This document shows positions 43,556-52,078 of a DNA stretch of 64,000 bases, piece by piece (position 1 is the first letter of the stretch; the number at the start of each line of letters is the position of its first letter). Location: assembly GCF_000372465.1 (NCBI RefSeq), contig NZ_AQUZ01000005.1, forward strand, positions 62,001 through 126,000. Direction: 5' to 3'. This stretch comes from Kribbella catacumbae DSM 19601. Its GTDB lineage: Bacteria > Actinomycetota > Actinomycetes > Propionibacteriales > Kribbellaceae. The notes beneath the pieces are model-generated. The model was not told the origin of the DNA, did no database searches, and saw nothing but the letters and a program-made list of their open reading frames with translations. The position numbers and the translations under genes are program-made.

Positions 43556-44314
43556 GTGTATCCCTATCTCGACCACGAGGGGCCGATCGCGATGGCCCAC
43601 CGCGGCGGCGCTCTGCACCCGGAGAACCTCGGCTACGAGAACTCGATGCACGCCTTCGAGCACGCGGTCGGGCTCGGCTACAGGTACCTCGAGACCGACC
43701 TCCACGCGACCAGCGACGGCGTGGTCATCGCCTTCCACGACCACCGCCTGGACCGCGTCACCGACCGGACCGGCGTGATCTCGCAGCTCCCGTGGTCCGA
43801 GGTGCGCCAGGCCCGGATCAACGGGCACGAGCCGATCCCGCTGCTGTCGGAGTTGCTGGAGCGCTTCCCGGACGTCCGGATCAACCTGGATATCAAGGCG
43901 GACAACGGCGTGTTGCCCGCGGCCCAGGTAATCCGCGACCACGACGCGATCGACCGGGTCTGCGTCTCCTCGTTCTCGCAGGCTCGGGTCGAGCTGATCC
44001 GGCGCGACCTGGGTGAGCGGCTGGCGACCGGCTTCGGGCAGCGAGAGATCGCCCGGCTCCGCTTCGCGCCGTACCGGATGTCGTCGCGGGGAGCGTGCCT
44101 GCAGATCCCCGAGTACTACGGCCGCCTGCGCGTGCTCACCCCCGGGCTGCTCCGCCGAGCGCATGCCCTCGGCAAGCAGGTGCACGTCTGGACCGTGGAC
44201 GACCCGGCCGCGATGAACCGGCTGCTCGATGCCGGGGTCGACGGGCTGATCACCGACCGGACCGACCTGCTCCGCGACGTACTGGTCCAGCGCGGTCAGT
44301 GGGTCACACCGTGA
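43556..44314 (+). CDS. Glycerophosphodiester phosphodiesterase
   Basis: A 252-residue GDPD with AHRGG (His15-Arg16), HPENLGYENS, ETDLHATSDG (Glu46, Asp48) and AFHDHRLDR (His61), the full set of catalytic and metal-binding residues. QVHVWTVDDPAAM and DGLITDRTD close the TIM barrel. No signal peptide, so probably intracellular lipid-headgroup recycling. GTG 43556 follows CATACT at about 5 nt, fitting a leaderless start. The end overlaps the convergent acetyltransferase by 11 bp. Confidence 0.9.
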   Translation: MYPYLDHEGPIAMAHRGGALHPENLGYENSMHAFEHAVGLGYRYLETDLHATSDGVVIAFHDHRLDRVTDRTGVISQLPWSEVRQARINGHEPIPLLSELLERFPDVRINLDIKADNGVLPAAQVIRDHDAIDRVCVSSFSQARVELIRRDLGERLATGFGQREIARLRFAPYRMSSRGACLQIPEYYGRLRVLTPGLLRRAHALGKQVHVWTVDDPAAMNRLLDAGVDGLITDRTDLLRDVLVQRGQWVTP

Positions 44315-44798
44315 AGGACAGCCAAGTGTCCGGATCGATCTCGGGCTTGCCGGGGACCGGCCGCTCCTCGTCCTTGTAGCCGGCAACGGCCACCTCCGTC
44401 GCCACCCGACGCCAGAACTTCGCCGCGGCCGCGTTGCTCTCCTGGAACGCGATCTCCCAGTCGCCCGGATGCCGGCGGACTACGAGGAGAGCGGCCTCCC
44501 AGCCGACCTGCCGCCGACGCGCCGCACGGAGTACGAAGAATTCGCCCATCACCCGCAGCCCGCTCAGCAACCCGCGCACCAGCACGAACCCGACCACCCG
44601 GTCGTCCTGCCGGACGAGGTAGCCGCACCGGTCCGAGTCGGTGAAGAACGACCGCAGCCGGGCAGTCGCGAACAGACCTTCCGCGTCCGGGTAGGTGCCC
44701 CAGTACTCCGACAGGTCGTGCCGGTACAGCTGCCAGAGCCGCTCGGTCAGCGGGTGATGTTCAGCGACAATCGGCTGAAGAGTTATCGAAGAAGGCAC
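44304..44798 (-). CDS. GNAT-family N-acetyltransferase
   Basis: A 164-residue acetyltransferase. The central strand YLVRQDDRVVGFVLVRG, the VMGEFFVLRAARRRQVGWEAALLV stretch (acetyl-CoA loop region, with R-x-x-x-G-like spacing) and WEIAFQESNAAAAKFWRRV (beta5-alpha4 end) are the GNAT pattern. GTG 44798 has GAGGA 8 nt upstream. A much longer open frame continues upstream only because it runs antisense to the divergent MFS gene. Substrate unknown. Confidence 0.8.
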   Translation of the reverse strand: MPSSITLQPIVAEHHPLTERLWQLYRHDLSEYWGTYPDAEGLFATARLRSFFTDSDRCGYLVRQDDRVVGFVLVRGLLSGLRVMGEFFVLRAARRRQVGWEAALLVVRRHPGDWEIAFQESNAAAAKFWRRVATEVAVAGYKDEERPVPGKPEIDPDTWLSFTV

Positions 44799-44831
44799 CG
44801 AGTCATCCTCACACCTGCCACACTCCTCCGC

Positions 44832-46205
44832 ATGGGAATTCTCTCGGCCCCGGCGAGTGTCGACAAGCGTGAGTACTGGGGCTTCAACCTGTACGACTGG
44901 GCCAACTCCGGCTACGTCACCACGGTCGCCACGGTGCTGTTCGCGCCGTACCTCACCTCGGTGGCCGAGACCGCCGCCTGCGGCCGGGTCGGTACGACGG
45001 AAGACCCCTGCCACACGAATCTCCAGGTCCTCGGGCTCGGCATCTCCCCCGGATCGCTCGCGTTCTACGTCGTCACTGTGGCGACGCTGATGTCGGCGCT
45101 GTTCCTGCCGATCGTCGGGGCGATCGCGGACCGTTCGCCGCGCAAGAAGGTGCTGATGTGCGCCTTCGCGTGGACCGGTGCGCTGGCCGCCTGCAGCATG
45201 GTGTTCGTCGGCGGCGGCCGCTGGGAGCTCGGCGCGTTCCTGCTGTTCGTCGGCAACCTCTGCCTCGGGTCGTCGATGGTCATCTACGACTCGATCCTGG
45301 TCGACATCGCCGCGCCCGACGACCGCGACGACCTCTCGTCGCGCGCCTGGGCCTTCGGCTACCTGGGCGGCTTCATCCTGCTGGCGATCAACCTCGGCGT
45401 GGTCACCGCGCACGATGCTCTCGGTCTCAGCCAGGGCGCCGCAGTACGGCTCAGCCTGCTCACCGCAGGGCTGTGGTGGGGGTTGTTCACCTTCGTACCG
45501 TTCGTCCGGCTGAAGAACCGGCCGCCGGTCAGCGTCGTAGCGACCGGTAGCGGGAGTCTGGTCCGGCAGAGCTTCGGGCAGCTGTTCGCGACGCTCAAGC
45601 ACGTCCGGACCTATCCCATGACGTTGCTGTTCCTGGTCGCGTACCTGTTCTTCAACGACGGCATCCAGACCGTCATCGCGGTCTCCTCGACGTACGGCGA
45701 GAAGCAGCTCGGGTTCGAGACCCAGGTGCTGATCATGACGATCCTGCTGGTCCAGTTCATCGCCTTCTTCGGTGCGCTCGGCTTCGGCCGGTTCGCCCGC
45801 CGGTTCGGCGCCCAGCGCACGATCATGGGCGGGCTGGTGGTCTGGATGGTGATCGTGATCGCGGGCTTCCTGCTGCCGGCCCGGCAGATCGTCCCGTTCC
45901 TCGCGATGGGCGCCGCCATCGGCATCGTGCTCGGCGGCACCCAGGCGCTGTCCCGGTCGGCCTTCAGCCAGCTGATCCCGAAGGGCCGCGAAGCGGAGTA
46001 CTTCAGCCTGTACCAGGCCGGCGAACGCGGCACCTCCTGGCTCGGCACCCTCGTCTTCGGCCTGGTACACCAGATCACCGGCTCCTACCGGCCCGCGATC
46101 GTGGCCCTCGGCATCTTCTTCGTCATCGGCCTGGTCCTGCTCTCCCGGGTCGACATGCGCCGCGGCATCGCCGAGGCGGGCAACGCCCAGCCCACGGTGA
46201 TCTAG
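44832..46205 (+). CDS. UMF1-family MFS transporter (Atg22-like)
   Basis: A 457-residue, roughly 12-helix transporter. The start EYWGFNLYDWANSGY is the trademark of the UMF1/Atg22 group; a Cys-containing loop (AACGRVGTTEDPCHTN) follows helix 1, and ADRSPRKKV is motif A. Atg22 exports amino acids from vacuoles; bacterial members are uncharacterised. It is divergent to the GNAT gene with 33 bp between starts and convergent to Lrp with a 4-bp overlap. Confidence 0.87.
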   Translation: MGILSAPASVDKREYWGFNLYDWANSGYVTTVATVLFAPYLTSVAETAACGRVGTTEDPCHTNLQVLGLGISPGSLAFYVVTVATLMSALFLPIVGAIADRSPRKKVLMCAFAWTGALAACSMVFVGGGRWELGAFLLFVGNLCLGSSMVIYDSILVDIAAPDDRDDLSSRAWAFGYLGGFILLAINLGVVTAHDALGLSQGAAVRLSLLTAGLWWGLFTFVPFVRLKNRPPVSVVATGSGSLVRQSFGQLFATLKHVRTYPMTLLFLVAYLFFNDGIQTVIAVSSTYGEKQLGFETQVLIMTILLVQFIAFFGALGFGRFARRFGAQRTIMGGLVVWMVIVIAGFLLPARQIVPFLAMGAAIGIVLGGTQALSRSAFSQLIPKGREAEYFSLYQAGERGTSWLGTLVFGLVHQITGSYRPAIVALGIFFVIGLVLLSRVDMRRGIAEAGNAQPTVI

Positions 46206-46654
46206 GTGGGCAGCGGCCTGGCGTCCACGATCTGCTTCATCACGAGCGTCGAACTCAGCCGCTGTACGCCGGGCAGCGTCGCCAGGTGTTCGTCGTACAA
46301 CTGCTGATACGCCTCGAGGTCCTTCGTGACCACCCGCAGCAGATAGTCCGGATCGCCGAACAGCCGCTGAGCCTGCACGACCTGCGGCAACCCGGCCAGC
46401 GCCGCCTCGAACTGCGCCACCGTGTCCCGGTCCTCCTGACGCATGGTGATGAACACCAGCGCCTCGAAGGTGAGCCCGAGCGCCACCGGATCCACCACCG
46501 CGCGGTACCCGCGAATGGCGCCGGCCTTCTCCAGATCCCGCAACCTCCGGTGACACGGCGACAGACTGAGGCGCACCCTCGCCGCCAGGTCCGTGACCGT
46601 CAGCCGGCCGTCCAACTGGAGCTCAGCAAGGATCTGCCGGTCGATTGCATCCAC
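46202..46654 (-). CDS. Lrp/AsnC-family regulator
   Basis: A 150-residue regulator: helix-turn-helix (DRQILAELQLDGRLTVTDLA, SPCHRRLRDLEKAG) and RAM ligand domain (FEALVFITM, GDPDYLLRVVTKDLEAYQ). Divergent to a LysE-type amino-acid exporter 82 bp away, the classic arrangement in which the regulator senses the exported amino acid. Confidence 0.92.
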   Translation of the reverse strand: MDAIDRQILAELQLDGRLTVTDLAARVRLSLSPCHRRLRDLEKAGAIRGYRAVVDPVALGLTFEALVFITMRQEDRDTVAQFEAALAGLPQVVQAQRLFGDPDYLLRVVTKDLEAYQQLYDEHLATLPGVQRLSSTLVMKQIVDARPLPT

Positions 46655-46736
46655 GGGGTAGATTCTCCCTCAGAGCAGCCCAGTCGAGGTAGAAGTTGGA
46701 ACCACCTTTGGGCAGATTCTTCATAGTCTCCCAGAC

Positions 46737-47342
46737 ATGGAGATTACCTCGCTGGCCGCCTTCGCCACGGTCTCGGTGTTGCTGGTCCTCGTGCCGGGGG
46801 CCGATTGGGCCTATGCCATCGCGGCCGGCTTCCGGGAGCGGTCCGTCGTACCGGCTGTCGGCGGGTTGCTGCTCGGATATGTGACGGCGACCTGCGTGGT
46901 TGCAGCTGGACTGGCAGCGTTGGTTGCCAGCCGGCCGGCCGTGCTGACGGGATTGACCGTCGTCGGCGCCGGCTACCTGCTCTGGCTCGGCGTCGAAACG
47001 GTGGCACGGCCCGCCCAGCCGACTGCAGGCTCTGCTGCCGAGCGATCCCCCAAGCGAGTCCTGCTCAAAGGGGCCGGGATCAGCGGACTCAACCCAAAGG
47101 GGTTCCTCCTCTTCCTCGCCCTGCTGCCACAGTTCATCGGTGGGAGCTGGCCGGTCGCGATCCAGATCGGGACGCTCGGGTTGCTGCACGTGGTCATCTG
47201 CGGAGTCGTGTACTCCGGCGTCGCGACGGCGGCCCGCGCCGTACTGCGGACGCGGCCGGCCGTCGCGCGAGGGGTAACCCGCGGGTCAGGTGTCGCGATG
47301 ATCCTGATTGCCGCGGGTCTCCTGGTCGAACGGCTGCATTGA
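46737..47342 (+). CDS. LysE/RhtB-family amino-acid exporter
   Basis: A 201-residue, six-helix exporter. VLVPGADWAYAIAAGFRERS near the start is the RhtB family block (P-G-P/A-x), and SGLNPKGFLLFLALLPQF the second conserved block. Probably controlled by the divergent Lrp regulator. CATAGT just upstream may be a leaderless -10. Substrate is probably an amino acid; which one is unclear. Confidence 0.88.
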   Translation: MEITSLAAFATVSVLLVLVPGADWAYAIAAGFRERSVVPAVGGLLLGYVTATCVVAAGLAALVASRPAVLTGLTVVGAGYLLWLGVETVARPAQPTAGSAAERSPKRVLLKGAGISGLNPKGFLLFLALLPQFIGGSWPVAIQIGTLGLLHVVICGVVYSGVATAARAVLRTRPAVARGVTRGSGVAMILIAAGLLVERLH

Positions 47343-47343
47343 G

Positions 47344-48774
47344 TCAGGCGGCGTTCGGGCCGACGTCGGCGGTGGTGAGCGGGCGGCGTACCGGCTGGGC
47401 GGTCGAGTACTCGTCGGCGCCGACGTCGTACGGCGCAGTACGGGGGTGGCCGTCCAGGTCGTCGGAGACTCGCGATGAGTGGTCCATGCTGGACGCGTTG
47501 ATCGCCGCACTGCCGGAAGCGAGCCGGTAGATGCCGTCCGTGCCGGCGGTGAGTTTCGGGTCGCCCCGGGTGAAGCCGCCGGACGGGATGTTGCCGTTTG
47601 ATGCCGAGCCCCAGAGGAGGTTGCCGGACCAGGTGATGCCCTGCTGGTACGGCATGTCGACCAGTTGGCCGCTCGAACCGACCAGGAGGTTGTCGGAGAT
47701 CCTGCACGCCAGGGGCGGAAGCGTGCGCTGACTCTCTCCGGCGATGGCCTGGGCGTTGTTGCGCAGCGTGTTGAGCACGATCGTGACCCGGTCGGGTGCG
47801 TCGTTGCCCGTGCGGGAACTCGACGACTCGCCCTCGAAGTGGTCACGCACGGTGCCGCTGCCGAGCACGATCCCGGCGCTGCTGACATCGCCGACGTAGT
47901 TGTTCACGATCAGGTGGTCGTTTCCATAGATCCGGATTCCGTTGCTACCAGCAAGCAAGTAGTTGCCTTCGACCCGGTTCGTGTTGCCGTGCCGGAGCAC
48001 GATGCCGCCGACGGACGAGCGCACCGTGTTGTAACGGATCGTGTTGCCCGACGACTTCACCGAGATGGCCTCCGGGTCGCCGTTGGCGCGCTCGAACAGG
48101 TTGTACTCGACCGTCGCCGCCGCGGTACTCAACGCGCGGCTGCTGACTCCGAGACGGATCGGCTCACCACCGTTGGATCCACCGAAGGAGTGGTCCCGGA
48201 AGTGGTTGCGCAGGATGTAGGTGCGCTTTGCCATCTCATCACCCGACGGGCCGTCTATCACCAGGTAGCAGCCGATCGTGGACTTGTCGTGGAACACGTT
48301 GCGGTCGACCTTCACGTCGTCACCACGGACGACCAGCCAGTGGCTGGCGGCCGAGCCGAGCTGGAAGTCGTTGCGGGTGATCCGGATCCGGGTGCAGCTG
48401 GACGGCAGGTCCAGCGTGCTGGTCTGCTTGAAGACGAACCCGCTGATCGTGACGTACGACGAGTTCGACATCACGAAGCTCTGCGCGCCGGTCAGCGTCA
48501 CGCCACCGCGCGATTCCGCCTGGATGGTGATCGGCGCCGTGCTGGAGCCGTTGCGGCCGCTGACCGTGATCGGCGAGCCCGATGGTACGGCGTACGAGCC
48601 GTTGGCCAGGACGATCGTGGTGCCGGCCGTGGCGGAGTTGATGGCCGACTGGAGCTGGGACAGCGATGTGACCACTGCGGTCGCCTGCGCGTCCGCCGAT
48701 CGTGGTCTGGGTAGTTGCAGGGCGGCGACGGCAGCAACACCGATGCCGCCGGCCAGAAAAGCACGACGATCCAT
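47344..48774 (-). CDS. Secreted polysaccharide lyase family 6-type enzyme, copy 1
   Basis: A 476-residue beta-helix lyase of the chondroitinase B/alginate lyase family. The N-terminus MDRRAFLAGG followed by a hydrophobic run is a Tat-like signal. The catalytic pair is visible: Lys240 in AISVKSSGN and Arg261 in VLRHGN, 21 residues apart as in chondroitinase B (Lys250/Arg271). NGGEPIRLG, ERANGDPEA and the Ca-site acids are conserved. Substrate could be alginate or another polyuronide. It follows the AraC gene at 11 bp in the ABC/PL6 operon and is a close paralogue of the lyase at 49637-51073. Confidence 0.87.
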   Translation of the reverse strand: MDRRAFLAGGIGVAAVAALQLPRPRSADAQATAVVTSLSQLQSAINSATAGTTIVLANGSYAVPSGSPITVSGRNGSSTAPITIQAESRGGVTLTGAQSFVMSNSSYVTISGFVFKQTSTLDLPSSCTRIRITRNDFQLGSAASHWLVVRGDDVKVDRNVFHDKSTIGCYLVIDGPSGDEMAKRTYILRNHFRDHSFGGSNGGEPIRLGVSSRALSTAAATVEYNLFERANGDPEAISVKSSGNTIRYNTVRSSVGGIVLRHGNTNRVEGNYLLAGSNGIRIYGNDHLIVNNYVGDVSSAGIVLGSGTVRDHFEGESSSSRTGNDAPDRVTIVLNTLRNNAQAIAGESQRTLPPLACRISDNLLVGSSGQLVDMPYQQGITWSGNLLWGSASNGNIPSGGFTRGDPKLTAGTDGIYRLASGSAAINASSMDHSSRVSDDLDGHPRTAPYDVGADEYSTAQPVRRPLTTADVGPNAA

Positions 48775-48785
48775 GACAAGTCTCC

Positions 48786-49640
48786 TCAACCGTTGGGGCG
48801 GTACAGCTTTCGGTACTCACTCGGGGTCACCGAGCTGACTTGGCGGAACACCTTCGAGAAGTACGACTGGTCCATGCCGACCGCGGCCGCGATCTCCTCC
48901 ATCGGCCGGGTGGTCGACGCGAGCTCACTTTGCGCCCACTCGATCCGGGCGCGCTTGATGTATTGCTTCGGCGATAATCCGAACTCGGTCCGGAAGCGCC
49001 GGACGAACGTCGCCAGGTCCTGGCCGAACTGAGCGGCCAGCTCCTCGACGGTCAGCGGGGTCCCGAGGTTCTGCTGGATGTACTGGACGACGCTGGACTC
49101 ACTCGTCTGCTGCGCTGAGAGCTTGACAGACCCTGGTGGCGCGCTGTCCAGGTAGTGCGCGAACAGCGCGGTCAACGCGGACCGGAGGCGCAACGGTGTC
49201 GCGAGGCCGGGTGGATCGCGATCGGCCGCTCCGACCTGCTCAAACAGGGCCGCGGCCTCTTCCGGTGCCTTGCTCTTGACGATGTACGGCAAGGTCAGCA
49301 GCTCGCCGATGTCCCGGTCGCCGATGAGCGCCGAGAAGTGCAGCCAGTGCTTGCGGAAGACGTTGTCGCTGATCGTCTCGTACGACACCGGGACCTCGGC
49401 CGGGAGATAGCAGAGGTCCCCTGGCTCCGGGTAGAGCTCCTCCTCCCCCACGACGAGCCGGCCTTCGCCTTCGAGGATCAGGTACAGCCTCGAGAACGGG
49501 TCTGGCTGCAATGGACGCGACCATTCGCGATGAACCCTGGTGATCCTCGCGGCGACGACGAGATCCAGCCGGAGCCGGTCCAGATGGGTCCGGATCAGTT
49601 CTTCTTCACGGCGCGTCTTGACGAGCGCTTGCGTAGTCAT
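48786..49640 (-). CDS. AraC-family regulator between two PL6 lyases
   Basis: A 284-residue regulator. The cupin half has LYLILEGEGRLVVGEEEL and GDLCYLPAEVPVSY; the DNA-binding half has LTVEELAAQFGQDLATFVRRF and MEEIAAAVGMDQSYFSKVFRQV. ATG 49640 overlaps the stop of the upstream lyase by 4 bp, so it is translationally coupled and made with the structural genes. It probably controls this locus in response to an imported oligouronide. A longer open frame upstream is only antisense-like extension through the lyase gene. Confidence 0.88.
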   Translation of the reverse strand: MTTQALVKTRREEELIRTHLDRLRLDLVVAARITRVHREWSRPLQPDPFSRLYLILEGEGRLVVGEEELYPEPGDLCYLPAEVPVSYETISDNVFRKHWLHFSALIGDRDIGELLTLPYIVKSKAPEEAAALFEQVGAADRDPPGLATPLRLRSALTALFAHYLDSAPPGSVKLSAQQTSESSVVQYIQQNLGTPLTVEELAAQFGQDLATFVRRFRTEFGLSPKQYIKRARIEWAQSELASTTRPMEEIAAAVGMDQSYFSKVFRQVSSVTPSEYRKLYRPNG

Positions 49641-51073
49641 GAGGCGTTCGGACCGACGTCGGCCGCCGTCAGCGGATGGAACCGGCACTTGCGGTTCGAG
49701 TACTCGTCCGCGCCGACATCTGCCCGGCGTCCTCTGCTGTCTCCGTCCACATCGAGCTCGACGCGTGGGTAGCCACCGGCGGCCGCGTTGATGGCCGGGC
49801 TCTTCCGCGTCAGCCGGCGTACGCCGTCCGGCCCGGCAACCAGCTTCGGGTCGAGGCGTTTGAAGGACGCTGCCGGCGCGTTGCCGTCGATCGCCTGACC
49901 CCAGTGGAGGTTGCCCGACCAGCTGATGCCGTCCTGGAACGGCATGTTCACCAGCTGACCGGCGTCCGCGACGAACAGGTTGTCGGCGATCTTGCAGCCC
50001 AGCGGCGGAAGGGTCCGGTGGCTTTCGCCGCTGATCGCGGTTCCGCAGTCCAGCACCGTGTTGAGTGCCAGCAGCACCCGGTCGGGGGCGTCGTTGCCCC
50101 GCCGGCCCGCGGGCGGCTCGCCGGGGTAGTGGTCGCGGACGTTGCCGCTGCCCAGCACGATCCCGGAACCGCCGATGCGCTCGAGGTAGTTGCTGACGAT
50201 CCGGTGGTCGTCGCCATAGATCCGGATCCCGTTCGATCCCGACAGGATGAAGTTGCCCTCGACCCGGTTGGCGTTGCCGTGCCGCAGGACGATCCCGCCG
50301 AGACTGTCGCGGATCGTGTTGTGCCGGATGACGTTGCCCGACGACTTCACCGAGATCGCTTCGGGGTCGCCGTTGGCGCGCTCGAAGAGGTTGAACTCGA
50401 CGACGGCGCCGGCCGTGGACAGCGCACGCGGGCTGACGCCGAGGCGGATCGGCTCGCCGCCGTTGTCGCCCGGGAAGGTGTGGTCGCTGAAGTGGTTTCG
50501 GTACACGTGGACGCCGGTGGCCATCTCGTCGATCCCGGCGCCCTCGATGCCGAGGTAGATGCCGAGCGTCGTCTTGCCGTGGAAGGCGTTGTGATCGACC
50601 GTCGAGTGGTCGGCGCGAACCATCAGCCAATGCAGGCCTTCGATGTCGGCCAGCTGGAAGTCGTTGCGGGTCAGCCGGATCCGCCGGCAGTCCGGCGGAA
50701 CGTCCAGCGTGGTGCTCTGCCGGAACGCGAAGCCGCTCAGCGTGACGTCCGACGAGCCGGTCAGGACGAAGCTCTGCTCGCCGGTCAGCACCACCCCGCC
50801 CGGCGACTCCGCCCGGATGGTGATCGGCAGGCCTGGTTCACCCCGTACGCCGGTGAGCGCGATCGGCGCGCCGGCCGGTACCGGATAGTGGCCGTCGGCA
50901 ACCGTAATCACGGTGCCCGGGCCGGCGGTGCCGATGGCACGCTGCAACTCGTCGAGCGAGCGGACACGCCGGCGATCGCGTGGACGGGCGGTGGCGGGCA
51001 GCGGACCGGCCAGCGCCGAGCCGGCCACGACGCCACCAGCGGCAGCGGCGGTGAGGAACATGCGGCGGTTCAT
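49637..51073 (-). CDS. Secreted polysaccharide lyase family 6-type enzyme, copy 2
   Basis: A 478-residue paralogue of the lyase at 47344-48774. Tat-like signal (MNRRMFLTAAAAGG). Lys243 in AISVKSSGN and Arg264 in VLRHGN form the catalytic pair, again 21 apart. Both copies end with nearly the same tail (PLTAADVGPNAS here). ATG 51073 overlaps the stop of the short fucosidase-like reading frame by 4 bp (ATGA), and the stop overlaps the AraC start. Two similar but not identical lyases suggest exo/endo or substrate specialisation. Confidence 0.87.
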   Translation of the reverse strand: MNRRMFLTAAAAGGVVAGSALAGPLPATARPRDRRRVRSLDELQRAIGTAGPGTVITVADGHYPVPAGAPIALTGVRGEPGLPITIRAESPGGVVLTGEQSFVLTGSSDVTLSGFAFRQSTTLDVPPDCRRIRLTRNDFQLADIEGLHWLMVRADHSTVDHNAFHGKTTLGIYLGIEGAGIDEMATGVHVYRNHFSDHTFPGDNGGEPIRLGVSPRALSTAGAVVEFNLFERANGDPEAISVKSSGNVIRHNTIRDSLGGIVLRHGNANRVEGNFILSGSNGIRIYGDDHRIVSNYLERIGGSGIVLGSGNVRDHYPGEPPAGRRGNDAPDRVLLALNTVLDCGTAISGESHRTLPPLGCKIADNLFVADAGQLVNMPFQDGISWSGNLHWGQAIDGNAPAASFKRLDPKLVAGPDGVRRLTRKSPAINAAAGGYPRVELDVDGDSRGRRADVGADEYSNRKCRFHPLTAADVGPNAS

Positions 51074-51207
51074 GGTGTCTCCCGGCGGATCAAACGGATG
51101 GGGCGAGCAACAGCTCGATGACAGGTACGGCAGGCGGCCAGCGAGTACATGCCCCAATGGACGAACAGGCCGAACCGGTCGTGGCGGAACCACGCCTTCG
51201 CACTCAT
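51070..51207 (-). pseudogene. Vestigial start of a GH29 alpha-L-fucosidase gene (45-codon frame)
   Basis: ATG 51207 has a good ribosome site (GTGAGG) and opens 4 bp past the upstream permease stop. The peptide begins MSAKAWFRHDRFGLFVHWGM and continues YSLAA, an unmistakable match to the N-terminal WFRxxRFGxFxHWGxYS block of family 29 fucosidases. After Ala25 it becomes unrelated and ends at TGA overlapping the PL6 ATG. An internal deletion of a fucosidase gene, fused to what follows, explains this. The surviving frame may still couple translation of the lyase to the transporter genes. Confidence 0.75.
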
Positions 51208-51211
51208 TGCC

Positions 51212-52078
51212 TCACCCCTTCAACGCACCCGCGGTCAGGCCACGGGCGAACGAACGCTGGAAGAACAGGAACACCAGCACCGACGGAAGCAACGCGAGTA
51301 GCGAAGCCGCCATCACGACACCGGGTGTCACCAGCGGATCGATCCGCAGCGTCCGCAGCGCCAGCGGCAAGGTGTACGCCGACGAGTCGGTTGCCACCAG
51401 CAACGGCAGGAGGTACTGGTCCCAGATCATCGTGAAGCCGAACACCCCGATCACGCCGAGCGCCGGCTTGCACAGCGGCAGGATGATCTGGGCGAAGATC
51501 CGGAACTCACCGGCCCCGTCGATCCGGGCCGCCTCCTCCAGCTCGCGCGGCACGTCCTTCATGAACTCGGTCATCACCAGGATGGAGAACGCCCAGGCGC
51601 CCAGCGGCACGATCATCCCGGCCAGCGTGCCCATCAGGTTGAGGTGCACCAGCGGCAGGTCGGCCAGCACCAGCGTCAACGGCAGCGCCAGGATCTCCTC
51701 GGGCAGCATCATCGTGGCGAGGATGGCGACCATCACCAGCGTCATCATCGGGAAGACCTTGCGGGCCAGGGCGTAGCCGGCCAGCACCGACACCGCGACC
51801 TGCAGCAGCAGGCCGAAGCCGACGACGAAGAACGAGTTCATCAGGTACTTCAGGACGCCCTGGTCGAAGGCGATCTTGAAGTTGTCCAGCGTTGGGCTCT
51901 TCGGGAACACACTCAGCTGGGTCGGGTCGGAGACGTGGTTGAAGGAGCTCACCAGGAGCGCCAGCAACGGCCCGCCGAACACCACGAACAGGCCGGTGTA
52001 GACGACGAACTTCAGGATCCGGGAGCCGAGGCCCTTGCTCTCGGTGAGACCCAGCGCGGTCTCGGTGGCGGCACTCAT
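51212..52078 (-). CDS. Carbohydrate ABC transporter permease (MalG type), polyuronide locus
   Basis: A 288-residue permease with six helices and the EAA loop ELEEAARIDGAGEFRIFAQI followed by ILPLCKPA. ATG 52078 overlaps the upstream permease stop by 4 bp. Part of the binding protein-permease-permease-lyase operon. No ATPase gene in the set. Confidence 0.92.
   Translation of the reverse strand: MSAATETALGLTESKGLGSRILKFVVYTGLFVVFGGPLLALLVSSFNHVSDPTQLSVFPKSPTLDNFKIAFDQGVLKYLMNSFFVVGFGLLLQVAVSVLAGYALARKVFPMMTLVMVAILATMMLPEEILALPLTLVLADLPLVHLNLMGTLAGMIVPLGAWAFSILVMTEFMKDVPRELEEAARIDGAGEFRIFAQIILPLCKPALGVIGVFGFTMIWDQYLLPLLVATDSSAYTLPLALRTLRIDPLVTPGVVMAASLLALLPSVLVFLFFQRSFARGLTAGALKG

Noticed and set aside
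44304..46556. A 750-codon minus-strand open frame
   Set aside because: Most of it is antisense to the UMF1 transporter, and its extra translation is charged and low-complexity. Only the last 164 codons form a real GNAT gene.
48786..50630. A 614-codon minus-strand frame suggesting a giant regulator
   Set aside because: The extra N-terminal part lies in a shifted frame of the PL6 gene. The AraC ATG at 49640 overlaps the PL6 stop as a normal coupled start.
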